From assembly GCA_029718625.1 (NCBI GenBank), contig CM056376.1, positions 121,612,264 through 121,676,263 on the forward strand: a DNA stretch of 64,000 bases, given 5' to 3'. The notes under the pieces were generated by a model. It did not search any database, had not been told where the DNA came from, and saw only the letters and a program-made list of their open reading frames with translations. The translations under genes were made by a program, and so were the position numbers. Positions 46,064 to 56,308 of this stretch are shown piece after piece (positions within the stretch are counted from its first letter, which is position 1; each line of letters begins with the position of its first letter). The DNA is from Synaphobranchus kaupii (lineage: Eukaryota; Chordata; Actinopteri; Anguilliformes; Synaphobranchidae).

Positions 46064-47735
46064 GTTGATTTTTGGTGCTTTGGCGGTTGAATGGATAAGT
46101 CTGTAGAGCAAGTAGAATGAGTAGCTTGAGGAATCTATTACGGTTACAATTTCTTTTGGGCATGTCAATCCTTTTTATGAGTGAAACATAACAGTAATTC
46201 AATCAGACAACTCACGATTGAATTATGCTATATGTTATTGAGATATAAAGTGAATGCAATTCTTTGGCGTCAGGCTCTGCCTCTGATCACTGCCTGTTTG
46301 CATAACAGTACGGATAAGCCAGCCAAGATAATAGGGAGTAAACCACTGACCCCCCAATGGGGATCATAAGAGAAGCAAAGCTCACAAAAAACTTCCCTGA
46401 AAAGTAATAAGCAGGGAAAGGCAAGCCTGTTAGCAGCGTAGCACAAGAGTGCAGCAGTCAGCAGCAGCACAACAACAAATATGTGAACAGCTAAGGTTGG
46501 TGATTTAAATAGCCCTGCCATTTACGACGTAGCATCATGTGAGCTGACGCGATTTGGCGCTTTTCGAGTTGTGTGCCCGAGCTAGCTTCGCTTCATGTAA
46601 TAAATGTAAGGTTTGCAATGACGGTACAGCAAATCTGTAATGCCTTCATTTATGTCAGTGACCCCCAAAACGGGAAACATAGTCCTGACCCTGGGGGCAG
46701 CAAAATAACTACTGTTGCCAGTGGATCATCAGCTTGTGATTCTTGGGAAATGCATCGGACTGATTATTAATTTCCTTCTCGGGGGTCTAATCAATTAAGG
46801 ATTCCTGCCCTTGCTTGAGCTGTCTGCCCACCAGACCGTGAAGTAGCCTGTCCCTGTCTCAAACTGGACCGATGAAAAACAACACATTTCCCACTGTCTT
46901 GTCTTAGCAGTCTCCTTTGTCATTCTCTGCCTCCCTACATCTCTGCATCTTGCTGTCCTTCACATTGTCTTCCATTCCTCCGTCTGTCACTTTTTTCTTT
47001 TTTCATACGCCTCATCCTTCCCACACTCTCTCTTTCCGAAAAGCCACCGTTATATTGGCGACCTCTCTTGTCCTTGTTTGAGCTACTAGCCACCTAGCTT
47101 TAACTCCCCGCAGTGCTTCCTGCAGATAACTGTTTCTATTTTATCCTCTGCAATCTACTCTTCACAGTCACAGGTTTGAGTGGCTGGCAGTGTGGGTAGG
47201 TGGGTACATGTGGTGCACATGCCATTGCTACCAGGAGTCTCTTTCTTGTCCCAATGCCCAGTTCAGAGAGCCAATCCACAGATGCCCCAGAGCCCATGTA
47301 GCCTGTGTAACCGATGATTCAAAACGCAAAATTGTATCACTTTTTGAACCATGATTCCAATGTCTACACTAATTTGAATGTTCTTTGTTTAGAAAGCTCA
47401 GTTATGTGTGATACAATAATCTCTTTCATACATTTCATTTATACAATTATATACAACAATAACCATGCTAGTGGAAATTACTAAATATGCTCAGGCAGTT
47501 CAAAGGCAAATTTATTGGGTGAGCAAAGGAAACCAGCTAAAGCTTGGATGGAACAACTAATCTATTTCAAATTGAAATTTGAAGAATTTAGCCACCTGGG
47601 ACCTCATGAATGCTACAGAAAATAGTGATAACCAATTATAATTTTTTTTTTTTTTAGCTTAAGGACAAACTGCTTGGAAGGCATATTGAATCTGGGATAA
47701 AGTACAGGCCATATTTGTGGGCCATATACTGTATA
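46064..47735. other. No gene recognised
   Basis: About 1.7 kb of mixed sequence. CT-rich sequence lies at 46900-47050. No coding evidence. Confidence 0.5.
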
Positions 47736-47743
47736 GTCTATGG

Positions 47744-47934
47744 CAGGGCTGCCCAACCCTATTCTTGGAGATCTACCGTCCTGTAGGTTTTCACTCCAAC
47801 CCTAACAAAGCACACCTCATTTAACAGCTAGAGATCTAGTTGAGCTGCTATGGTAGAATGAGGTGTGCCAAATTAGGGTTGAAATGAAAACCTACAGAAA
47901 GGTAGATCTCCAGGAATAGGGTTGGGCAGACCTG
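47744..47934. mobile_element. hAT-type MITE, 191 bp
   Basis: Ends CAGGGCTGCCCAACCCTATT and AATAGGGTTGGGCAGACCTG are inverted, continuing inward through GGAGATCTACC/GGTAGATCTCC and GTAGGTTTTCA/TGAAAACCTAC, so most of the element is a palindrome. Flanks GTCTATGG (47736-47743) and GTCCATGG (47935-47942) form an 8-bp target duplication with one mismatch, which assigns it to hAT. Confidence 0.9.
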
Positions 47935-47942
47935 GTCCATGG

Positions 47943-49032
47943 GCATGAAAGCATCTGAATAGTTTAAATTATTTTGACTCTGTGCCATGGAAATATGGTT
48001 ATTGAAGACAGGGATTCAAATTTTTTTTGAATGATTCCAATCTGTATTTATTTTTGATTGGACTGACTCCAAGGCAAACAATTAAGTACTAAGTTTGTTT
48101 TTTGCTAAGTTGGAGGAGTTTTCTCAAACAATAGCAAAATAATAAAGGCCAGAATCATACTGTTATCACATCAGACTTGTTACTTGGTTGAGACTCTGTT
48201 TATTTATATGGCTAGAGTTCAGACTGGTGACACAAGTGCCCCTGTCACATCCCATGGTGAAGCACAGGCGACGCGATCTGACAACTCTGCCAACAGCGAT
48301 ACACCCTTCCACCTCTCCAACATGAGGCCGGAGCTCTGGCAAGACTTTAGCCTCCCTGGATAAACCCCTTCAATCCCTCCCTTCCTCGTCAGTGCGAGAA
48401 ACGGTCTGAGTGATTGCTTTCCGCTTGCAAGCCGCCCGGGCCTGGTTCTCTGACAAGCTGACCCGCCGTGATTAGAATTCTTCCAGAAATGGGGTCGCGC
48501 ACCCTCCGTGCTCTCCGCTGGCACCGTTGCCGTGGCAACTGCCAGTCTTGTCGTCAGACGGCTCCGGTTCACTCTCGCGCTCGCTGACATGCGAATCGGT
48601 TTCCTTTGACAAGGGAGCCCTGAAAGACGTGGGATGATTCGGGAGGCAGCTTGATTTTGTCAGAGGAAATGAGACGCAGAAGAAATAAAGCTTTGACAAT
48701 CCCCAGCCTCACGCACTGATACGCATGGAACAAAGACTCCATGGCTCTTGGACACCAATTTACAGAAATTTAATCACTATCTGCGCCATACACTACAGTC
48801 CCTGAGCTGTAAAGCATGTTTTTTAGACAAATAAAATGATCTGGGTTCAGTGTAACATAAGCATGACTTACATTTCATCAAAAAATGCAATTCAGTGTTA
48901 CATTTTCATTATTGCTTGTGAACCACCAAGCTTGTGATGTTATTAACATATTTGCTACTCAGTTGTTGTTTTGTTCAATCTATGATCTGGAATTTAACTT
49001 TCTTTATTACAAATTAACCAGACAAACAATTC
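47943..49032. other. No gene recognised; GC-richer block inside
   Basis: 48230-48700 is GC-richer than its surroundings, with a 123-codon minus-strand frame (48590-48219) and an overlapping 75-codon frame. The translated sequences are Arg/Ser/Gly-rich with no motif. Could be an exon or a regulatory island, but there is no splice, codon or homology evidence that I can point to. Confidence 0.45.
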
Positions 49033-49061
49033 CACACACACACACGCGCACACACACGCGC

Positions 49062-49092
<31 letters not shown>
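49033..49092. repeat. (CA)n microsatellite
   Basis: About 60 bases of CA with CGCG interruptions. Confidence 0.97.
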
Positions 49093-50519
49093 GCCATGGA
49101 AATGACTGTCAGGCAAGATGCTTCATGTGAATACCCAGAGCCTCCACATGGGGGCGCACTTATGACAACAGTACACATTTCAACCACACTTGTGAATGAT
49201 ACAGTCTGGTATCAGACAGACTAAACAGCTGGTTTTACTCATCAACAATGGGGGTATGAAAGCTCCAGGACTACAGAAAGAAATATTTAATTCTGACCTG
49301 AGAGGGTAGATAGATCTTTGTTGTTGCTGTTGTTGTTGCTTACTGAATGCATTTGGCTTGAAGGTAAATGTGAAAAGTCTACCAAACTGACTGAAACATC
49401 TGTCTGTCCATCTGCTTGTCTGCAGTGCAGGGTAATGGTTGGGAAACAAGGCCTGCTCCACCCACCGTGGGTTCAGATCCAAGCTTTTTTAAGGACAACT
49501 TCTGCACTGTTGTGGGTCCAGATTCTGGCTTCTTTTGAGGACAATGGCTGCATTGTTGTTGTCATCTCCTATGGCTAGTGATTCATTCATTATTCAGTTA
49601 TTCTGCTGTTGACATGTAGGTAGTCTTATTAGTCTCTTGAACACAAGTCATGTCTTATATTGCCAGGGACCCCATTTAATTATGTTGTAGGACACACATT
49701 GGTTCAGTCACTCCATACCTGTCACAATTTCAACACAATGAAAAAAAGCATAAATTATGTGGTGATGGTTATGGATGGGACACCATAAAGTGTAACTGGC
49801 TTCAACATTGCAACTGCCATATCATAACGTATACCCTTGTTAATATGGCTCTAAGCACATTTATTGCTGATGAGCATGATGTGAATCTGATAAGTCTTAT
49901 TATACGTTTTTTTAAACAATGCATTTCATTGGAAAATTACTGTAAAGATAATAAACTGCCACCAACAACCATAATAATACAGCCACCTTTGCAACCTGGT
50001 CTCACAACCTATTCGTATCTATTCTACAAATTTTCTGCACCAAACAATTTGTACTAGTCCTGCAAATGAGGGACTCCTCACATAACTTGATGGGTTTCTT
50101 CGAATAAATACCACCCAGAATGAAATTCCGCCATTTTTCTTTCACTGGTAGAACTAAAAAAATAAGCGAACGACATTGTATTACCAACATACATTTTTAG
50201 AAAAAAATTTATTCCTAATTGCAGTTTAATGCAATATGATGTATAATTCTCAATCATTTTAATCTCTTCTTTATTTGTGTGGGCGGATATCTATATCCTA
50301 GTGTGCCATGTCCCAATTGTCTTATATTACCACTACCATAGCCAGCTACTCAGCTGTATCCCACATACCTAACTATATAGCTAGGTCTGTTTAGATCAGT
50401 GCATAAGCTGCAGTATATGATTACTAATGGATTTAGCTGATGAGCCAGCCATCAGTGTGTGGTTTTCTGTTATTTTGAAACGTATAACATGAGAGAACCG
50501 AGTAGATCCATCCAATTTT
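49093..50519. other. No gene; possible tRNA-like remnant
   Basis: No coding evidence. Around 49430-49485, GGTAATGGTTGGGAAACAAG followed by GTGGGTTCAGATCC resembles A and B boxes of a tRNA-derived SINE, but the spacing and the altered B box make this weak. GTTGTnGCTGTTGTTG at 49319-49335 is a CAA/CAG-like short repeat that gives a poly-Gln frame on the minus strand. Confidence 0.4.
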
Positions 50520-50588
50520 ATATGTCTTCTGTAAAGTGTCCTTGTGACAGTGTCTCTGAAGTGCAATACAAATAAAATTTTATTTAGC
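50520..50588 (+). repeat. LINE-like 3' end fragment
   Basis: TTCTGTAAAGTGTCCTTGTG, ACAGTGTCTCTGAAGTGCAA and TACAAATAAAATTTTATT follow the same order as the reverse complement of 13344-13410. It is a short 3' terminus with an AATAAA signal and no body. Confidence 0.55.
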
Positions 50589-51088
50589 CGATTTGAAAAA
50601 GGGCACTATTACGTCTACCGACATTTCAGATTCAAAACAAAACTTCTAGAGTGCCAATTTCCTTCTTCAAGCAAAATCATAACCTGTACATGTATGTACA
50701 TCATAACCTACATACTTGTAATGTAATAACCTGGAAGGATTTATTTACTTTATTTGTTTATTTTTTTTTTTATATAAGCTTAAACAAAATATGAATCATT
50801 TTTAGGTTTTAAAAAGTGATGTGTGTAATATATTAAAGAAGAAGCATATACATCTTAATATAGATTTTTTGAAGAAAACAATTTTGGGTTTACTGACTAG
50901 CCTAATATTTCTGGGGGCAGCTGAAATAAACTCCTGTGACATGATGTCACTGTAGCAAGGGTACACACACAAGGTGGGAATACCCACATTTACATGAAGC
51001 AACTCCTATTCTTGGTTCTACAGACAAGGACAAGCAGCATGACTGCACAACAAGATAAAAGTAAGATTTTTCAGTCACATTGTCTTTC
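50589..51088. other. No gene recognised
   Basis: AT-rich 500-base stretch with poly-T around 50760-50772. Nothing supported. Confidence 0.5.
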
Positions 51089-52765
51089 AAATCAAATAAA
51101 ATTTTGATTAAAATAATAATTAACTTTATCTGTTGAGAGATTTTCAGGCCAAAATCTCAAAGGGTTTTACAATAATATAACCAAACAATAAAACAATACA
51201 CATAATAAATGCAATTCATTTAAAAGAAAGACAAGCACAGCAGAAAATCAAAAGAAAAGTAGATTAATAACGACAAACGGAGACAGTTTGTTCAGGCGGA
51301 GTCTTCACTTGGACTTCTTCGCCTCCTTTGTTTTTAGATGAGCTTTATTAAGATGAAAAAAGCTTTAGATGAAACGTATTAAAGGTGTTGTGCATAGCAT
51401 TTGAGCTATCTTCTGGGGAGATATGAGGTGCATTTAGAATGAATAAATGGCATTGCAATTGCACAGCCTAGGCAAGATAAAAGGTTGGTTTGGTCAGTTT
51501 TATTCAGGACAAATTCAGGACAAAGTTCTCACTCAATTAGAATTATTTACCTTAGTAGAACCCGACTTAGTCTGAAGAAACATGTCCTCAAATCAGTCAA
51601 AGGAAAATAAACCAGCTTGGTTTATTCCGTGGACGGTGGCTGGCCAACTCTGATCAGGCGAGTTGCGGTTTGGGATACGCAGGATGCAGCAAAGTCCGTC
51701 CGGGTCTCAGTGGTGCTCTACTATGGTTAGACAAAGTCTTTACCATTAGAGCTAAGTTGATATGATGGGTTTTTATTGTCTAAAGTCAATGATGTGACGG
51801 AACCCCACGTGTGTTCCTTTGATCCCGATTGGTAGATGGTTTTCGGACACCCGCGCATTTGATTGGCCCATTGTTTTGGAGCCATCAATAAAACAGATGG
51901 ATCAGCCATTTACAATCACTTCAGTGTTTGTGTGTACTAATTCAGGGTCCCCCTCTCCTTCTCAAAAGAGGGGGGTGTTCCTGCCGAAATTGGCGCCTGA
52001 TCGATCAAGCCATCTGAGTTAATTTCACAGGAGGAAGGGGACAGACACTTTATTGTGCCTTAGTTGATCAGGAGTGTTAATTGTGAATGTGACTCAGCAA
52101 TGGGCCCAGCCCCATGATTAGAAAGCCAGAGTCCACCAATGTGCCTTTCTATCATTAAAACTATATATTTGTCCTTAAAAGTTATGTTTTGTTCCGGATA
52201 ATAACAAGACAATATGTCTTGTGTTTATCTACCAAAGCTTATGTTGCCATTAAAAATGACTCCCAAGTTTCTGACCTTAGATGATATATTAGGGAGAGGG
52301 CCCAGAACAGATAATACTTGCAAATATTCAGTTTAGAAATCCATAATTTAAAATGTAATAGACAAAGATACCTGACATGTCTCACCCTGGAAGATGCAAC
52401 TGCTCACTGTATGAATAAGAAAGGAAAGACATATTGTGCCTGTAGACAATGTATCCAAGTATTAGCATGTAAAATATAAAACACGCTAGACCCCAAAACT
52501 GATCCTTGAGTAACAGAAGAATACAATTTATGAGGAAACATGCTTTCCAATTTTAATAGATAATTCTCCATCTTCGAGATAAGCAGGACACCACCGGTTA
52601 CAAGCGACAGTAAGAAATATAGAAGATACTATTAATGAAATAGTGGTCAACAGTGGCAAATTCAGCACTCCGGTCTAATAAAATCACTCAAACAGAAGTA
52701 CTCTCTGTACCATGATTTTGGTGGAAACCAGATTACCTTTTTTCAAAGAAACTATTTTTACTTAT
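51089..52765 (-). mobile_element. Strongly decayed antisense LINE with RT remnant
   Basis: On the minus strand near 52730-52660, three frames together keep the RT landmarks: SGFHQNHGTES (compare SGFKPGHSTET of the L2 at 44509) and, in another frame, VILLDRSAEFATVDH, a damaged motif A. Downstream frames are full of stops. The likely 3' end (minus strand) at 51089-51160 has AATCAAAATTTTATTTGATT. The piece 51600-52030 between them does not look like LINE sequence and may be a later insertion. The extent is therefore approximate. Confidence 0.5.
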
Positions 52766-52946
52766 GAATGTGTCTAGGTGCTTAAACCTTTTTCCAAGAC
52801 CTTTCAACTTTTTACTGTTTTGACTGATGGAGATATTGCCCTCAAGGTCAATACTACCATTTTCTTCTGGTTACAGATCTCTGATGCTTATCACCTTCTG
52901 AAGAAACAAATTGTGCACATTTTTCACAAATGTCAGGAGAAGGATC

Positions 52947-53169
52947 AGGGGGGTATTCCACAAAGCAGGATAACCAAGTTAGCCAGATAACTCTAAAATA
53001 ATACCAAGATCCTCAGAAACATTCTTCAGTATAAGCAGCTAACAATATGTATGACTAAATCACACTCCTAAACCAGATTCTAGTGCATTTTCATTGTCTG
53101 ATATCTCACTAATGTGACAATACAGCCTTATCGTTCTATCTGGATAACCTGCTTTGTGGAATATCCCCT
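52947..53169. mobile_element. Palindromic MITE (GGGGGTATTCCAC family), copy 4
   Basis: Ends AGGGGGGTATTCCACAAAGC and GCTTTGTGGAATATCCCCT are inverted, with inner ATAACCAAGTTAGCCAGATA and TATCTGGATAACCTG. At 223 bases it is longer than the 150-164-base copies, and its centre is unrelated, so it is a distinct subfamily sharing only the ends. Confidence 0.85.
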
Positions 53170-53373
53170 GGGGGTATTCTCTGTAGTTCTGCATGAGCCC
53201 TTTCATGTCATTATAATTAAGCATCAAATTTACAGAATTTTAATCTCCGTTCAGTTTTTCTACACTCTGAAATGAATGAATGAATAGCGCCTGCTGACAA
53301 ACATTGAAGGAATGGCGCAGGACATATTACAGGCTGAGAAAGTCATTGGTGTCGAGGGAATTGATACAGGGGA
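53170..53373. other. Unique spacer
   Basis: Short spacer; starts with a further GGGGGTATTCTCTGTAG, which may be an orphan MITE end. Confidence 0.4.
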
Positions 53374-53720
53374 GTAGGGCTTGGGCGATATGGCAAAAAA
53401 GCGTATCACAATAATATTGTTTTAATTGCTCGATATCAAATCGAAGAAGAGTATTTTCCCAACCATGGGTCTGCTGCCGGGCCTGAAAGGTCCAGAGACC
53501 AAGCAATAGTGTTTCACGTAATGACATATGTATGAACAAACATACGTACATTCAAAATGCCACTAAATGTAGCTTCTGAATATCAAATTGAACATTCATT
53601 TATTTTTATTTTCTGTGACATTTTACATGACAAAATGTAGCCTCTGAAATACACAACGCAAACGTAGCTAACGATTATTACGATTCTGCGATTATTACAT
53701 AGTTACGATTGTAACACATT
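53374..53720 (+). repeat. hAT-like left terminus
   Basis: TAGGGCTTGGGCGATATGGC followed by GCGTATCACAATAATATTG and CTCGATATCAAATCG is a terminus I know from hAT elements in fishes. No partner end was found before the piggyBac element, so it is truncated and its right limit is approximate. Confidence 0.5.
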
Positions 53721-53844
53721 AAATGATGCCTATTAATCAATTGTAGGCTATTAACTTGTTTAACTAGACTCATAACGTAATGAATGCTCCCAGTAGGCTA
53801 CGATTTTTCTGAATTGATTGCATTTAAATGTTATATGACGTTAA

Positions 53845-54607
53845 CCCTTGTGATGTCTTCATATTCTGTATCCTCCCGGGGTCCTCAGGGTCAAAAATGA
53901 CCCTTCCTCTCTGACCCCCCTATGATAAAACCTTTTTATCAACCTGTCACTCATGAACAACTCTTGGTGAATAACTGTGTTTTTCCTACTTCACAGTGCA
54001 GATAAATTTATTTATTCAGTGTACACCATTTGTTTTTTATTACAAAACACATTATTCATTTTTCTGCTGTAATAGATTTATTATTATTATTGTTATTATT
54101 ATTATTATTATTTAATGTATAAAGGTACTACCTAGTATAAAGCATTGATTGCATTATTTTTTTCAACAAGAGATAGCACATCAATAGCCTCAGAAATTAG
54201 CACATGACAACCACAAAGATTTTGATGCATTTTACTGAAAAAAAACCTAGCAATAACATTCTTGAATTTTTTTAGAAACATAGCAATAACATTCTTGAAC
54301 TTTTATTTTAGGAAGCATTTGAGCACCAAGCACATGCTGGGTATTTCTCTATTTAGTCCAGGTATCTCAGTATGCAAGTCTGCACACTTGCAGCATGCTG
54401 CGTTTGTTTTACAGTCCTTCATTTGCGGGGCAGAAATGGCACCTCCTTTTGCCTCCTTGTGTGTATGGTGTGTGAGTGTGTGTGAGTGTATGGTGTCTGT
54501 GTGTGTGAGTATGTGTGTGGTGTTGAATTTCACGCTGAAAATTTTTTATTTATGGGGTTTTCACTGTTATTAAACTCAGAAAACGGCCTTTTTTGACAAC
54601 ACAAGGG
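53845..54607 (-). mobile_element. piggyBac-type element, internally deleted
   Basis: Ends CCCTTGTGATGTC and GACAACACAAGGG are inverted and flanked by TTAA (53841-53844 and 54608-54611), the piggyBac hallmark. Sub-terminal GGGTCAAAAATGACCC is a 16-base palindrome, also common in fish piggyBac ends. Minus-strand sequence at about 54455-54380 gives RRCHFCP and, after a frameshift, DCKTNAACCKCADLH, a pattern of paired CxxC like the C-terminal cysteine-rich domain of piggyBac transposases. The DDD catalytic core is missing. Confidence 0.8.
54061..54115. repeat. (TTA)n microsatellite
   Basis: TTATTATTATTGTTATTATT-type run inside the piggyBac-type element. Confidence 0.9.
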
Positions 54608-54753
54608 TTAAATATATATATATAGCCAGCGTTGGATTGGCTGACCTTGTGCTGTTGGACGAGTTGACTGCTTAGGAGAGAACCAACCAAATCTTTAGGA
54701 TCGTGCAAAAGCTATTTGTTGGCTGAAAGTGACGTATGGCTGGTTAGTCGTTT

Positions 54754-55065
54754 GTGGGTTTTTATGAAATTGCCAACCTGCCCAATGTTATTGGTGCTGT
54801 AACTATACTGCACAAACGTAGCCTCAAGGCTCCATCCGAAGATACGTTTGCAAAATATGCATATAAAGGGCTGTCGCATCTGTGCAGCTCATACGTCATG
54901 CAAAATGTATCTCAACGTCCTGACCCGGTTGCCTGGTGGGACCATAGATGGGTGGGACCCACAACAGCTTCAGTTGGTACTCGTTTGCAGAGACTGTGTA
55001 GCTACGTCAAATTGCTGTTTACTGTGTCAGAGTATAGATTTGTAGCTACCTCTTTCCATCACTAG
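54754..55065 (+). pseudogene. HARBI1-like nuclease fragment
   Basis: A 103-codon frame carries LPNVIGAV at residues 9-16, followed by LKAPSEDTFAKYAYKGLS at about 24-41. This order corresponds to the first catalytic Asp region of PIF/Harbinger nucleases (FPNVIGAIDGTH followed by the APxxDE and NRKGxHS region), but the aspartate after GA is lost (GAVTI). The part with WWDHRWVGPTTAS resembles the degraded WPGSxHDS second-Asp region. It is non-functional. Assignment rests on motif order only. Confidence 0.55.
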
Positions 55066-55489
55066 GGAATCAGGGATTTCAAACTGCACGCACAGAACAC
55101 CAACAAAATTATGAAATGAACACATTCATTTTATTTAGTTCCAGGCTGCGAGAAAGACCACAGCCCAGTGCTTGGCAGATGGAAGCAATGCGCTTGTCCG
55201 ATGCAGATAGGCTTGAACGTTAACAGCACGTGTGACGGGAGATTCTGCATTTCCTGCATGCTATTATCCTGCCATGTATTTTTACTTTACCATGTAGGCT
55301 ACTGTAGGACCTTTAAATGGAAGTGACAACCTCCATATAAGGCAATTCCATGGGCTTGGATGTATGCTACGCACAAAATAACGCGCTTGTATGAACATAT
55401 GTATGTGAATACAAAAAATTCTGCCTTTCCCACACGGTTTGTTGAATGTGGCGTAAATTTTTCGGACATAAATGTACGTGCATATTTAG
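55066..55489. other. No gene recognised
   Basis: About 420 bases; the minus-strand frame 55367-55582 overlaps the nuclease remnant in another frame and is a shadow. Confidence 0.45.
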
Positions 55490-56213
55490 GAACGCTTCAT
55501 GAATGAGGCCCAATGATTTTACCTTGCTCGACCACGCCACGCATCCGGATATGTGCACGGCTGTAGCTGTCTTCCCCATCATTTGACTGATTGCACACCA
55601 GGGTCATCATCCATGATTGAAGGGGGTAGCCACTGTCACCTGGTATAGTACAAAAGCGTAACACTTTTGCACACCATCGCATTGCAGTGCAAAGGTTCTC
55701 ACCACATTTTAGATACCTATCCAACAACCAGGAATCCCTGCCCATGCATAGATCCAGTGAATTTGGCAAACGTTCGTAATACAGTTATTGGCATTTCAAA
55801 CAACCTGGACATTAATTGAATAGGTGTGCTTTTTATTATTGAAAACATTTTCATTGTCCGTTGGTGGTACAAGTGCAACATGCAGTACATTCAATCGATA
55901 GCACCCACAACATTCGGGAAGCCAGCAACGGGAAAAAGTTCTAACTTTGTACCCTCAATTTCCTGTCTGGTTTGGAGGATGCGCATCCCCGAGCTGTGAA
56001 CAATGGCTTTCAAAACATCCGACACGGCCCTACTGATGGATGGTTGGGATGACCCAGTGGCACAGGAAATGGTGGCTGGAAGGAGCCAGATGCTAGAACC
56101 TGAAGTGTTGACTGCAGTTTATCAATGACAGGTTTTGCATGCGATCTTTGATTTGCAGGCTCAATCTCATCCTCGATCTCATCAAGTAAGTCAATAATTG
56201 TATGAATTTTCAA
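55490..56213 (-). pseudogene. HARBI1-like Harbinger nuclease, decayed
   Basis: Reading the minus strand from 56213: LQSTLQVLASGSFQPPF (helix-turn-helix-like segment before the nuclease), then GFPNVVGAI near 55923-55897 (first catalytic block; followed by AIDC), then IPGDSGYPLQSWMMTLVCN near 55646-55590 and SRAHIRMRGVVEQ (third-residue block and its helix). The order and spacing are those of PIF/Harbinger DDE nucleases (HARBI1 family, normally about 350 residues). Stops lie between the blocks (for example around 55800-55830), so it is a pseudogene. The frames 56213-56010 and 55769-55497 are its best-preserved parts. Confidence 0.8.
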
Positions 56214-56308
56214 TCTGTAATAGTGAATAATTTAGGTCTCGGTGAACTGAAATAAAGAAGTATTCCCATATGAAATATCCTCTAATTAAATATTCACTCT
56301 CTAACACA
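56214..56308. other. Unique spacer
   Basis: Short spacer between two Harbinger remnants. Confidence 0.5.

Noticed and set aside
48219..48590. 123-codon minus-strand frame as a host exon
   Set aside because: Arg/Gly/Ser-rich without motif, and no supported splice sites; kept only as a GC-rich island.
49425..49500. tRNA gene or SINE head
   Set aside because: A- and B-box-like strings are present but altered and wrongly spaced, with no acceptor stem and no SINE core or tail following.
51600..52030. Possible LTR with a polypurine tract (AAAAGAGGGGGG near 51964-51975) and a TGGCGCC motif near 51991-51997
   Set aside because: No paired repeat, no TG...CA boundaries, no target duplication and no gag/pol sequence; the motifs alone are too short to support an LTR element.
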